64,000 nt of DNA from Parapristionchus giblindavisi (lineage: Eukaryota; Nematoda; Chromadorea; Rhabditida; Diplogasteridae), in assembly GCA_943737045.1 (NCBI GenBank), contig CALSFV010000232.1:372001-436000 (forward strand), in the 5' to 3' direction. Position numbers and translations under genes: made by a program. Below the pieces are notes generated by a model, which did not search any database, was not told the origin of the DNA, and saw only the letters and a list, made by a program, of their open reading frames with translations. Below, in pieces: positions 1 to 11,039 of this stretch. How positions within the stretch are numbered: the first letter of the stretch is position 1; each line of letters starts with the position of its first letter.

Positions 1-240
1 AATTTAAAATCCATATGTATTAAAATATGCGCTTTGAAACATATTCAATTACTCTATTACAAAAAAATTAATCAACGCTTTCGAAACGTTCTTTGTTCAT
101 TGTTTATTAAGATACAATCCGATCTTTCATTGGTAATAGTCTAAGTCTAATGATCAACCGACTACATTCACATATACAATTTTTATCGTTTTTATCGTTT
201 AATGCAATGATCACTCACAGATATTTTTATTCTACCATGG
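1..240 (+). other. 3' flank of a further receptor copy lying left of the window
   Basis: No gene is visible here. Bases about 105-235 resemble 5600-5730, the segment downstream of copy A: both have a 'gatcaaccgactacattca'-like start, then 'caatttttatcg', then 'gatcactcacagatattttt'. Since that sequence follows the stop of copy A, its presence here suggests that another family member ends just outside the window. This is inference from one similarity. Confidence 0.45.
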
Positions 241-490
241 ACATTTCTCTCAACGGAAGGCGTTTATGTCTCAGTGGGACTTTTGAACACGAGTCCTTGC
301 GGTACTTCTTCGGTTTCTGGAAACCCCTCCCCCCCCCCTTCAGACCGCCTCCCTAACCACCTCCCCTCTCCTCTCCAATCACTTCGCGTAGTACCCGACC
401 CTCATGATTGATATAATGATGAAATGAGAGTTTTGTCTCCTCCTTTCTCATACTCTCTCATCGTAATCCAATTTCATTTTCATATCACCC

Positions 491-526
491 TATAAAAGCA
501 TTCGATTCCTTCTCTCCGGTTCAGTC
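491..526 (+). promoter_or_regulatory. TATA box plus initiator-like motif
   Basis: TATAAAAG at 491-498 is followed by TCAGTC at 521-526, whose A (523) lies 32 bases downstream of the first T of the TATA box. This is the canonical spacing of a Pol II core promoter. A strong hairpin (531-553) and a small ORF start just downstream. Function is inferred from spacing only; the motif sits inside a repeat and may be the element's own promoter. Confidence 0.3.
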
Positions 527-541
527 CAGGGCTCTCTCATT

Positions 542-637
542 ATGAGAAGAGCTCGGGTAGCATTTAGCCCCGTGGACATCGTCCTCCCAGTAAGGACGAC
601 CGCTCCATTGGATCGAAAAAGATCGAAATGGGGCTAA
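542..637 (+). CDS. Candidate small ORF, 31 codons, unknown function
   Basis: An ATG 19 bases downstream of the predicted transcription start opens a 31-codon frame that begins MRRARVAFSP and ends SKWG before TAA. The RNA would also fold: CTCA/TGAG with GCTCT/AGAGC at 531-553, then CGTCC/GGACG inside an AGCC...GGCT stem up to 634. I do not recognise it. It may equally be non-coding structured RNA of the surrounding repeat. Confidence 0.15.
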   Translation: MRRARVAFSPVDIVLPVRTTAPLDRKRSKWG

Positions 638-699
638 GGGGGCCAGAAACCGAAGAAGTTCCCTCCTTGCATCATGAGCACCGTGAATCGTCACAATAT

Positions 700-1745
700 C
701 GTGAAAAAGACCTGAGCAACATTTTCTCCCCTTTGCCGAACTTTCTTATTTTCAAATTTTCGCGCATTTGCCTGTACATCAAGCATGCATGATTCATTCA
801 TGATTCTAGCGATCAATATACTGAATTGCATAAAATAATTTATGTACGATATGCAGAATAACTTTTGCTATCTTTCTGTCTTCACAGTTTGTTCACGAAA
901 ATATTCGACGGACTCCACCTTTAAAGCCCAAAAACCATTTACTTTATCTTTACCTTTACAGTAGATTTTGTTTTTAAGTACAATTTAAAATATCGTTTGT
1001 GGGACATCATACTGATGAGGCCCATCCCAAGCAGATCAATCCAGTGTCTAGCGCCGAATATTTATTATAAAAAAAATATTTATTATATTTGCTCTTCAAC
1101 TTTTATCTAACGAAACCCTTTTCAATCCGCAAAATATGACAATTGTCAAGAACAAAATCGAAGAAAAATGATAAGCACTTATTGACGCATTTTTAAGAAA
1201 TTATAATTGTATTGCTGAACACAGTCAGTTCGTACTTTGATTGTTAATGAAAAATTGTATTTGAAATAGAAAGATCGGTAAATTTCTGTACTTTCACGTC
1301 TCTCTTTTCTTGTCGTCAACCAGCTGACCACGCCTCCATATTGAAGTCTAATTTGCGCCGGTGACTGGGAGAGTTTCTGGAAATGCGCTGAAGTGTGATC
1401 ATCACCTTCACGATAAAAAATGTCTCACATTGTATGTGCATTATTTCTGTATGACTATAGAACGTTGTATTCTAAATTTATTATCTTTTCCATAACTCGT
1501 GTAATTGATCGTTTACTATAACGAATGCATATCCTATGCAAATATGTTCATAATGCGAATACATAATATGAGGAAAGTAACAAGTTATTTATCACTTCGA
1601 ACGGTTCTTCACATAATTTAATATTAATAGTAGCCACATTCACTTAAGAAAAACACATTGCTGAAAGATTTATAACTTGTTGTTCAGCAGAATTTGTCTC
1701 ATTTCATTTGTTTTACGCTCTTGCGTTTTCCAGCTCCAAGTGGAG
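700..1745 (+). promoter_or_regulatory. 5' flank of copy A, shared with copy B
   Basis: About 990-1490 can be followed, with gaps, in 11040-11560 upstream of copy B. Shared words include 'acaatttaaaa', 'catactgatgag/a', 'cagttcgtactttgattg' and 'gcattatttctgtatgac'. This shows that the duplicated unit included several hundred bases of upstream DNA. About 750-930 matches 41385-41570 (a dispersed repeat). The last 120 bases hold a block conserved before other copies: AAAACACATTGCTGAAAGAT then TTGTTGTTCAGCA. A pyrimidine tract and AG (TTTTCCAG, ending at 1736) lie just before the ATG and could be a spliced-leader acceptor. Confidence 0.5.
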
Positions 1746-4700
1746 ATGGAGAATTCTAAACGGGATGTCGACCTCCAGTCAGATTTCGGCTTCCAATTTG
1801 TTATGACGTAATTATGCAACATTTCGAATCCTGAATGAGAATAATATTTTGAGATATCAAAAGTATCTAGCTCTGGGATCGTTGTTTACCGTTCATCCGA
1901 TTATATTTTACATACTTTTGCAAAGAAGTGCCCACTACAGTAATGCTGTGAGGAGAGGATACATTGCCAGCCAGGTATGGTTACTTTCGAAAAAATATGA
2001 GGAATTGCCGTATAAAACCGTACGTGTATTTTTGGGGAAAAACAGATCCAAATACATATTTCAGATCACTTTCATGTTTCACGAATTCAACTTCTGTTTC
2101 CTATTTCGTATCTTCCTCATCCTACCACATGGCACCATTTACTGTGGAGGACCACTATGTCGACTGGGCATCGCGAAACCCATTTTACTGGTAATATTTT
2201 ATTTCACACTGCTATTTCATACATCTATCACACCCGTAATCAACAAGAAAATGATTTACATAGTCCTTGATATAGCGAGTGTCAGTATGTGCTAGAACAC
2301 CCTCGCCGACCAAAGAAGTGAGAGATTACGGCCAGAGTGGAGAGCAGGGTTGGGCGGTAAATCAAAATTTAACGGATCCGTTAAATCGTTAAATTAACGG
2401 TTTCAAATTCCGTTAAATTCCGTTAAATCCGTTAAATCCGTTAAATTTCCAAAGAAATGGTGTAAATCGACTATTTTCAATATTTAACCATTTTTAGCAT
2501 TCAATATTAGAAGTAGTAACAGTACATTTCCGAAAACAAAATAAAATAATCATTCTAAAGCATTACGCAAAAAATTCGAAAACTAAAGAAGAAGAACCGG
2601 TGACGAAAATGAAATGCTTTTGAAAATCAATTAGGATATTCTACTTGTATAACGCTATAGTGAGAACAGAGTACTCGAAAAATTAATTTTAGAAGCGTAA
2701 AACCTATTAAATAGTATATTTTCTACTTTTTACTTCAAAATATTAAATTTACTTTTAACGGATTTAACGGAAAATTTTTAACGGATTCCGTTAAAAATTA
2801 ATTTAACGGATGAATACCGTTAAATCCGTTAAATCCGTTAAAACCGTTAACGTTAAATCCCAACCCTGGTGGAGAGTTATCGCCACCACTATCTCATTTT
2901 AGTGCATACTGGTATTCTTTGTGGTATCAATCATTCCTCCCTTTGTATTTGTTCTTATTCGATTACATTCACTGGTCGTCAAGTCTTCTGGATCTAAACT
3001 TCACTTTCCTGACAGGTAATGTTCATTCATTTAAAAAATTAAAATATATGAATTAATTTCAAAATTATGTGTAACATGTAGTTTAAAAAAAGAAAGTTAG
3101 GAAAGGTGTAATACTTTATTATAAGGAAAACAAGTATAAACCTTTCGATTTTGCACAATTTTCTCTCAACCCATCACTCAAAATTTCTATTGCATCTATT
3201 CTTTATCATTAGTGTTTTCAGAGCTCAAGCGCTGATTATCTTCTGCATCATCGTTCTTTTGATAGCCAATGTGGTAGGATTCGTCGTATTTGGTGTCGAT
3301 AGCGAGAACGCTGAAGACCTGCTCAAGGTTAGTTTTGCCTAATGAAGATTCAAATTTTGGGGAGCCACAAACGATAAAAATCATTCTAGTCGAATCTCTC
3401 ATATTTGTCACTTCATTATAACGTTATTACCGAACTATTGTTCCCTACGTGTAAAACGCGTGTGTTTGAAAATGATGTTGATTCAATTATTGCATAATTG
3501 ATTAAAGAATATTTACAATAGAATAGAATATAAGAATAGAGAATGTGGCATATTATCAGTCGTAGAAACCGAGGGGTTCCCAGCGAAATTTCCTTTCAGG
3601 ACTAAAATATGTTTTTTTTAATAATGAAACTAAATAAACTAAGGCTGAATATGAGAGCTAATAAAGCTCAATCAGAACTAGAGATGTTAAATTAATCTGG
3701 GTATGCGTGTAATGTTTTCCCATAGCAGCCTGAATTTGCGGCGTTTTCAAAGGATGGAGGAACGCTTTTCCTCTTCGGTGCTTCCAGCACTTCGAATAAT
3801 ATTAGCAAAGGTTCGTTAGCGAAAAATTGCATATTGAAACTTAAAATTCAATAGGGTTTTATATTATACAAATTAGCAATTCCCTTCTTCAAAGTCAAGT
3901 AAAAGAAAGGAAACTAGATTAGAAAAAACGAAAGAGAGTGCAAAATGCAAAATTATTCCTCGTTTTTTTTACTTTAGAAATTATTATTAGTGAATTTCTC
4001 ATCGTTCCATGTATCTAAGCAAGTATTATAGCATTACAGAGATGACCATAATGATGGTGACAATATGCCTGATCGTGCCATTAATCGTCGCTCTGACACT
4101 TCATATTACATGGACCATGAGACACCGCATGGTTTGCCATTTTAATTTATTGTGTCTATTTATGTGTTCGATATGCACCAAAAGAAAAAAAAAGAGGCGA
4201 GAATGTAAAACGAGATCCACACCTTTTCCTGATTTTTTTCTTCATTCTCGATACTTTTGAACATTGCACTAAAATTCCTTTGTAGCATAGTTATCCAATC
4301 TCTTGTTTTGCTGCAAGTCTTAGCCAGAGGGTACTTGAAAACTGCTGCGGGTTGTCCGATTTAAATCGGGGTAATTGTTCCAGCGCGACTGTATGTGGTT
4401 TCTGAATAACACAAAACCGGCGATAAGCAGTCATCTTGAATTTTGTAAATCATAAATACTTATTTGCAGAAAGGTATGCTGACGGCGACGACAGCTCGGC
4501 TACAGGACAAGCTCATACGTGTCCTGTTCTTGCATGTTTGCTTATTTTTATTATTCAACAACAAAGTATAGAGATATAAAACATGCAATTTTTTTTATAT
4601 ATTAAAGGAATGTTCGTTGATCTATGCGTGCTTATTAGAGAATATGAGCAGAGTCTGCTAATAAGCTGATTGTAATGCGGTGTTACATTTTCAAAACCTG

Positions 4701-5339
4701 CGCACACCGTAACCTCCGCCGTAACGTTTTTGTAACGTCTTCGTCGATACGGCGTGCGCACGTTTTGTAAATGTAATACCGCATAAGCAGTGTAGCCACT
4801 GAATCTGGAGTGTCATGAAAGCAGGCCGCTCTTTTTAGTAATTCTTCATTCATCTCTAAAAATTATTTATTTGCAGCTATATACGATACAAATACTTCTT
4901 GTTATTCCATTGAGCCTTTTGGGTCTGCATCTCACATTTGATCTGTCCTCTTTTACTCTGCTAATATCAATTTTCCGTATCATCGGTGTGGTAAGTTTCA
5001 TCATTTTGATTAATATATTGAAATAGAATTGCAGTAACTGCATTTTTCAGCCCATGTTCGGCTCTCTTCCTCTGATGTTCGGATTGATTTTTATTTTCAA
5101 AAGCCCTTCAGGACAGGTGAGACGTTTGCAAAGAACTATTGATGCTCAAGGAAGTTTAAATTAGCAAAGAGAACCCGTCTAGTACCCCAAAACATTTTGT
5201 TGGCTAACTTTATGTTAACATTTTATTACAGCAGTTCATCAAGTCAATTCGAGGAGGTCGAACGACGATCCTCGGCGGAGAGACTACTCGCACTTATCCG
5301 ACATCGAAAATATCCCGTCTAATATCGGTTGTATCATGA
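1746..5339 (+). CDS. Copy A: intact seven-transmembrane chemoreceptor, 11 exons, 351 aa
   Basis: Exons: 1746-1807, 1854-1974, 2065-2190, 2903-3015, 3222-3327, 3729-3810, 4040-4131, 4470-4535, 4877-4990, 5051-5116, 5232-5339. They total 1056 nt, with all junction phases agreeing and one stop at the end. The protein starts MENSKRDVDLQSDFGFQF and has seven hydrophobic stretches: exon 2 (ALGSLFTVHPIIFYILL), exon 3 (LFRIFLILPHGTIYCGG), exon 4 (VFFVVSIIPPFVFVLIRLH), exon 5, exon 7, exon 9 and exons 9/10. A pre-TM6 motif (LQDKLIRVLFLH) and the proline/YCGG loop after TM2 fit nematode Str-superfamily receptors, nearest Srh/Sri. The expected role is a G-protein-coupled odorant or pheromone receptor in sensory neuron cilia; the ligand cannot be guessed. 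Introns carry a hAT MITE (intron 3) and a foldback MITE (intron 8). No damage to the reading frame was seen. Confidence 0.8.
2345..2868. mobile_element. hAT-type non-autonomous element (MITE) in intron 3 of copy A
   Basis: The element starts CAGGGTTGGGCGG and ends with the inverse, CCCAACCCTG. It is flanked by an exact 8-bp duplication, GTGGAGAG, at 2337-2344 and 2869-2876. CAGGG ends and 8-bp target duplications are the hAT signature. Both ends contain repeats of CCGTTAAAT-type words in opposite orientation. Length is 524 bp and there is no coding capacity. Copy C intron 3 has a related uninterrupted site (CCAGAGTGGTGAG). Confidence 0.85.
4675..4784. mobile_element. Short foldback MITE in intron 8 of copy A
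   Basis: ATGCGGTGTTACATTT at 4675 is matched by AAATGTAATACCGCAT ending at 4784, and the match continues inward to a TGCGCAC/GTGCGCA pair. Only the left-type end recurs in intron 7 of copies E and F (near 45135 and its mirror near 63134), so the family is dispersed across the cluster. Confidence 0.6.
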
Positions 5340-5984
5340 TGATTTCAGTGATAAGAAAGTGTTTACATTATACTTTTATTATGCCATTTTTGTGCTTATG
5401 CAAATGGTTATTTTGTATGGAAATTAGCGTGAGGAGAAAGGGAACGGTATGCTAATCGGATATGCACTCTCTACTTACTTTAAAAGATATACTTTCAATG
5501 AGCATAACAACCTTCAAACATGCCTTCAAGCAATATGAAATATGTTCGTCGGCTTATGTATGTTATGAGTCTCTATCATTCTAGTAGAACAGATTTGATA
5601 AGAAAAAACTCTAGAGTCTCCATCTTTAATGATAAGATGTGAGGGTTCATTGACCATCGTACTACATTCAGAAATACAATTTTTATCGTTAGAATGCGTG
5701 AATGATCACTTACAGATATTTTTAATCACGCATGAAAACAATTCTGAAATGATTATTGTACGCAGTTCTTGAGATTATATCACATAGAGCGCACCTTGCT
5801 CTTGGTCCTCACTTGCAAGTGCTTCGAATATCGCCTAATAAAACGCATAAATAATATTAATAAACAAATACCATTATGAACGAAGTGCTCCGGTTGAGCC
5901 GGTAAACGACCAGCAAAAATCATATACAAAAATATGCTATGATAGAATATCACATTCATTGCACTTTATTTCTAAATGACGGTA

Positions 5985-6104
5985 CAGTGCGCGACATAAT
6001 GATAGGACACCCCTAAAATTTAATGATTCCGGCCGAGTGGTGGATGGAAATTAAGAGAGGTATCACACGATTTTAGGGGTGTCCTATCATTATTTCGCGC
6101 ACTG
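5985..6104. mobile_element. Tc1/mariner-like MITE, 120 bp
   Basis: Inverted ends begin CAGTGCGCGA and agree over about 35 bases with one difference (inner part GATAGGACACCCCTAAAAT). TA lies on both sides (5983-5984 and 6105-6106), as expected for the Tc1/mariner group. There is no coding sequence. The rest of 5340-5984 shows no gene, apart from the copy A 3' flank mentioned for 1-240. Confidence 0.75.
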
Positions 6105-6132
6105 TATTAGACAACAAGATTCTCATTAAAGG

Positions 6133-6308
6133 TGGAGATCCGCGAATGTTCATGCAAATCGCTTACATCCCGCGTATGCAAGTGTCAAGTGATATGCAAG
6201 TAGATAGAGTGGTCTCCCATTAGTCCCTTAGCGCAGTGGTAACATTTCTGATTATATAGCTCGTGGTCGCGGGTTCGAATCCTTATGCCGAAATTTCCTA
6301 TTTTCAAA
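6133..6308 (+). repeat. tRNA-derived SINE-like repeat
   Basis: A box A match, TAGCGCAGTGG (6229-6239), and a perfect box B, GGTTCGAATCC (6272-6282), stand 32 bases apart, as in a tRNA gene or a tRNA-derived SINE. The 100 bases before it (ATGCAAGTGTCAAGTGATAT) are shared with 41213-41323, where box A recurs. I therefore call it a dispersed repeat and not a working tRNA; the arms do not pair well enough for a functional tRNA. Confidence 0.55.
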
Positions 6309-6454
6309 AAGCTGATCTTTTCAGTCAATGTACAGAATTTGTTAAGGAATACAACCATGCTGTGTTTGTGATATTACATTAGTTCATTATTGCGTAGTGA
6401 TGACGCAATAGAATTACACTTTTTTGAAAATTTTTATTTCTTTAGTCGAAAGTC

Positions 6455-7009
6455 GCCCTCAGGGCATAAAATAATCTTTTTGTTGAGAGGACCGATTTTG
6501 AGACCCTACCGTTCAGTGGACAGGTCTTCTAAAATTATGGTTCCTGCGCAAGCAACTTTGCAATGTATCATATATTTATTTTCCTTATTTTGGTTTGGTT
6601 CCGATTCCTTTCAGACCCGTAGCAAAAATTATGCTGAGGTCTACTCGGATTCAGCGATCAAAGATCAAAATCCAAAGATCAAAGATCGAAGTTCAGCAAT
6701 AGTGTAAAAACTTTTATGAACATCTCTGACATACATTAGTGCTTTGCAAATAAGAGATTTCATCAATAGAGGCCCAGGGATGAGAGCAGTGAGAGAGAAA
6801 GCACAAGAGCGCGCACCGAGTAGACCTCAGCATAACTTTTGCTACGGGTCTGAAAGGAATCGGAACTAAACCAAAATAAGGGAAATAAATATATGATACA
6901 TTGCAAAGCTACTTGCGCAGGAACCATAATTTTAGAAGACCTGTCCTCTGAACGGTAGGGTCTCAAAATCGGTCATCCCAACAAAAAAATTATTTTATGC
7001 CCTGAGGGC
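6455..7009. repeat. Nested foldback unit, 194-bp arms
   Basis: Arms 6455-6648 and 6816-7009 with a 167-bp loop. The tips are GCCCTCAGGGC and GCCCTGAGGGC. The arms carry near-identical words such as CTACGGGTCTGAAAGGAATC in opposite orientation. It sits immediately inside the outer element's left repeat. Confidence 0.75.
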
Positions 7010-7108
7010 AAATGAGGAGCTATGACTACCGTAATCTGGGGATACACATTACTCGCCACTAGCATCATTTTAGCACTTAGAATGGGTCGTTAGCACATCT
7101 AGAAGCTG

Positions 7109-8495
7109 ACAAGGAGTCTCTTATGTCTTAAGTTGGCGAAAAGTGACGATTTATAGCTTATTGGAAAGCCCTTTCTCTGTAGAGTAAGAATGTGTGTTTA
7201 AAAAATCCTGCGGGGCTCTATGCACGGAGTTAAAAAATTCCAAAGTTTGAGCAATTTCTGCCTTGAAATTCGCGTCTAATGGCCGTGAAATCGCCCTGCA
7301 ATGATGGAGTAGTTCTGCGTTCTACTTCTCCGAGCTAGTGGTGGCGCAGTGGCAAAGATGTCGCTTACAATTTTTGCGCCGCGGGTTCGATCTCCGCCGA
7401 AGCCAGTTCTTTTGCATGATTTTTACACTCGACTTTTTATGATTTTTTTGAATTACCTAATCTACATGACTGACAGCCGTGCATCTAATTTGTAATAAAA
7501 TATGTCAGTGATCATGGCGAACTACAGAGAGAGGGAGAGACAAGTAAACGAGATTGCGTTATTGCACTCTATGTGACAAACTTGGGTTTGGTTAGATGCA
7601 CGACAGATGTGAGTAACTAATGTAAAAAGAAAAATATAATAAAAAATTGGAAATTCAGTCGGAAACGGAGTACGAGAAAGGTTGTTGTCTGCATTGGTTT
7701 GGCCTATAACGAGGCCTACAAAGATTGACCCGCGAGTCTTGCTGTTATTCATTCCTCGTGGCAGCTAATCTCTCTCTCCCTCTCTCAACTGTAGAGGAGT
7801 CGTTTTGGACGCACTCACAGAGAAAGGTCCATTCATGAATACCTACACTATATGGCCAGTGGGGAGAGTACTCATGAGAAATGTTCGCTACACTAATTTG
7901 CATAGGTTGTCGTATTTCACTTTTAAATAAATGAATTCTCTGTTATTTAACAATATTCTGATGTTAGATAACAATAAAACAAATAGATATTTTGAAATAA
8001 AACTGTTAAAAAATAGGCAAAATTTACCTTCGTTGAGTCAAAATTATGTATGACGTATACTTGTCTCTCCCTCTCTCTGTAGTTCGCCATGATCACTGAC
8101 ATATTTTATTACAAATTAGATGCACGGCTGTCAGTCATGTAGATTAGGTAATTCAAAAAAATCATAAAAAGTCGAGTGTAAAAATCATGCAAAAGAACTG
8201 GCTTCGGCGGAGATCGAACCCGCGGCGCAAAAATTGTAAGCGACATCTTTGCCACTGCGCCACCACTAGCTCGGAGAAGTAGAACGCAGAACTACTCCAT
8301 CATTGCAGGGCGATTTCACGGCCATTAGACGCGAATTTCAAGGCAGAAATTGCTCAAACTTTGGAATTTTTTAACTCCGTGCATAGAGCCCCGCAGGATT
8401 TTTTAAACACACATTCTTACTCTACAGAGAAAGGGCTTTCCAATAAGCTATAAATCGTCACTTTTCGCCAACTTAAGACATAAGAGACTCCTTGT
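7109..8495. repeat. Nested foldback unit, 436-bp arms, carrying paired tRNA-like boxes
   Basis: Arms 7109-7544 and 8060-8495 mirror each other around a 515-bp loop. Each arm holds a tRNA-like segment: box A TGGCGCAGTGG at 7342-7352 and a box-B-like GGTTCGATCTCC from 7384, with the mirror image at about 8204-8263 on the minus strand. A transcript through the unit would form a hairpin of over 400 bp. The loop has no convincing gene. Confidence 0.75.
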
Positions 8496-8770
8496 GAGTT
8501 ACAAATTTTGGAGGTCAAAGTTGCAACCCTGCTACAGCTTGAAATCGGAGTCGGAGCCATTCCGGATTGTTTGACTGTGCAGCCCTAGTGGGGTTCTACA
8601 CTCTCACAATGTTTCACAAGAACACGACTTTCGACTAAAGAAATAAAAATTTTCAAAAAAGTGTAATTCTATTGCGTCATCACTACGCAATAATGAACTA
8701 ATGTAACATCACAAACACAGCATGGTTGTATTCCTTAACAAATTCTGTACATTGACTGAAAAGATCAGCT

Positions 8771-9600
8771 TGATTGCTTTCCTGGATCAAAAGTTATAAA
8801 AAAATGTAAAAGTGGCCGGAGACTTGTTGCCTACACTGTACATATATACAGTGGTGGCCAGAAGGAAAACATTTTTTAGTTTTTTGAGGATAACTTTTTA
8901 TGTAGTTAACCGATCATCTTGAAATTTTTATATAGCGTGCTCAGACGTGTTTCACAATGTACACCGAGGCATGGAGCCGGTTTTTCAATTTCAACGGCTT
9001 CCAGGCTACAGTATCCCATAATGACTGTATGGCTCATTTTGAGCAAGTTAATTTTTCTCTAATTTTTAAACGTATTTATGCAGTTTTTTCGATTTTTTCT
9101 TCACGAATATATTTTTTAAAATCAATTAAACAAATTTATTATCAATATTCAACACGTTAACAATCAAAATAATTGATTAAATAAATGTCAAAGCGGATAA
9201 CTCAAGGGGGTAATATTAGGGCAAAAATTCAGGTGTAAATCAATTATTAAACGGATTAAACTAACAAATATTAATTTAGTACTTAGTTTCCGTGCTTCTG
9301 ACTGATCCAACGTCGTGTGGCGAGCAGGAGCGTACGATAGCCGTTACGATCATGACTCCATTGATTCGCTGCAGAGGACATCGTCCGAGTTCCTGTGCAC
9401 AATGACGCTTCTGCCATCGTGACTCACCGTGGGGACAAGCTTCTGGCCGTCATCTCGAGTCCCGACTGGTTTACGAACATAAACCCGGCCTTCCGAGTCC
9501 AAGAGATTGAACTTGGACTGTTCCGATCAGACGACCTTTCGCTACTCTGCGACTGTCTATTTGAAATGAGCCTTTAGCCACTTCAGATGATTCTCTCTGT
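8771..9600 (+). other. Intergenic, with one Tc1/mariner-like end
   Basis: TACAGTGGTGGCCAGAAG at about 8850 looks like a Tc1/mariner terminus, followed by the AT-rich sequence usual for such ends. No matching opposite end was found, so it is a fragment. 9250-9600 is more GC-rich, with a 60-codon frame at 9395-9577 that I do not recognise. Its composition suggests decayed transposon coding sequence, but this is a guess. Confidence 0.35.
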
Positions 9601-9609
9601 TCTTAGGAG

Positions 9610-9984
9610 ATATATTATAGATGCTATCCGTCCCCATCCTACCCTCTCTCACTGCCTACATATTCGACTCGTCTATCCTTTCTCGGTTTAATCTCTCTTT
9701 CAGATAGAAGAACCATTTCAGACCTTTGTCTAGCTCGACAGATAATGAATAAGACTACTATAATTGAACCTTCAAGTTTCTTTAAATATAGGCAAACACG
9801 CGACAGACATACAGCTTTTGGTATTTCACATGAATTCACTAGACACACCTCACGATATTATAGTTTTTCGGTAAGAGTATCACGGTGGTTTGGTAAGTTA
9901 CCTCGTGACGTAGTCCAATCTGAAACTATGGCCTCTTTCAAGAGACGTCTCACTCCCTCTGTTCTACTTGCTTTGGCAGAATAA
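9610..9984 (+). pseudogene. LINE (non-LTR retrotransposon) reverse-transcriptase C-terminal remnant
   Basis: The frame running to 9984 reads like the C-terminal end of a LINE ORF2: YSTRLSFLGLISLSDRR (the 'Y..RL..LGL.SL..RR' pattern), then DLCLARQIMNK, then FSVRVSRWFGKLPRDVV and FKRRL. The polymerase domain is absent, which is typical of 5'-truncated copies. It is a different lineage from the remnant at 25712. Confidence 0.65.
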
Positions 9985-10621
9985 AATAAATGAGATCAAA
10001 AAATCATGATGATCTATGTTTTCAGCACTAATTCTTGCTTTAGCACTCACTCCATGATGACTACACCTCTACATCTTATTTGTGATAGTGCTTTCCATTT
10101 TGGCCTTTTTGTGTACTTAAAGGAAAGAAGTGAGAGAGAGTATAAAGTCTACCTATCTTTTACGTCTATTTCTTCTCTCTTCTCTCTTATCCTATCTAAT
10201 TATTGATATCGTCTCTCCTCTCGCCATGTCCGACCACCTATGCGAGTAGTATATACATTTCGTTTGTTTAGTATTTTTCCTTTCCATTAGCTCCCACCAT
10301 TCCACATAAATTAGTCGTCGTTGTCTCTCCCAGTAGACCCTTGGTCTTGGTTATTCTCAAGGACGACGTCTATCAGCAGCCTCACCACATACACTATCCT
10401 CCACTTGTACAGCCTCGCACATGCACGTATCCTCACTGCACACTTCCCGAGCCTCGTCTAAGAGAGGGACCATTGTGTCCTGGGAGAGTCCCTTCCAACC
10501 CTCGCATACCATCCGACCAAGTCCCCTATGCAAATCTATATCAGTCAGACATATTTTTGATATTTTTGAAACCTTATCTCTCGTTACCATCATTTGTCTC
10601 GTTTCGTGCATACGCACGATG

Positions 10622-10685
<64 letters not shown>

Positions 10686-11030
10686 TATTCAAGAACAGTC
10701 AACAACTGTACAGGTGCAGAAGTTTCTGAAAATACTCCCCGTCATGGTCTATGGCGCGCCCCACCACTCAGCTCCCTCTGGTTCTAGTCCCGGTCGTGAC
10801 ACCACCACCGCCCCACCAAGCTCCCGAAATGGGAATTCATAGATATCGCGGTAAAATAGGTCCGAAGATGAGATTAGGCGCTACGGACTGACTTGGCTTT
10901 GAATTATCAGTGATCCCCGCAGGATTTGGTGTACCTTGAATAACGGGTTGTACCTTCGACTTTTACTCATATCCTTTACTCCAATATCCTATTTGCGTAA
11001 TCTAGATCTCAATCAATTTCTACTCGATTA
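9985..11030. other. Intergenic with (AT)n microsatellite
   Basis: 10622-10682 is an uninterrupted (AT)n run of about 60 bases. The flanks (10330-10600 and 10690-10900) are C-rich and could be decayed transposon DNA. No supported gene; frames crossing the microsatellite are low-complexity artefacts. Confidence 0.7.
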
Positions 11031-11039
11031 GCTTATCAA

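Larger units (their letters stand above)
262..660. mobile_element. Foldback/MITE-like element with 16-bp inverted ends
   Basis: The motif CTTCTTCGGTTTCTGG near 304-319 is matched in reverse complement, CCAGAAACCGAAGAAG, near 644-659. Inside are C-runs, a pyrimidine-rich stretch, a TATA-type promoter and a short ORF (listed separately). The outer left sequence, TGTCTCAGTGGGACTTTTGA, resembles the ends of the MITE at 45564-45980. Outer borders and target duplication could not be fixed. Confidence 0.4.
6310..8770. mobile_element. Composite foldback element with 146-bp terminal inverted repeats
   Basis: 6310-6455 and 8625-8770 are reverse complements, starting AGCTGATCTTTTCAGTCAAT on the left. 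Between them lie two further foldback units (6455-7009 and 7109-8495), so the structure is a nest. There is no transposase frame: the short ORFs here follow the inverted repeats. 7010-7108 and 8496-8624 show nothing recognisable. Confidence 0.75.

Noticed and set aside
6229..6294. Functional tRNA gene
   Set aside because: Box A and B are good, but the acceptor and anticodon arms do not pair convincingly, and leader sequence is shared with another repeat copy, which points to a SINE.
6390..6966. Pair of similar 67-105-codon proteins on opposite strands
   Set aside because: They are the two arms of one foldback unit (6455-7009) read in mirror.
10357..10842. Proteins with long (YI)n tracts
   Set aside because: They are translations of an (AT)n microsatellite.
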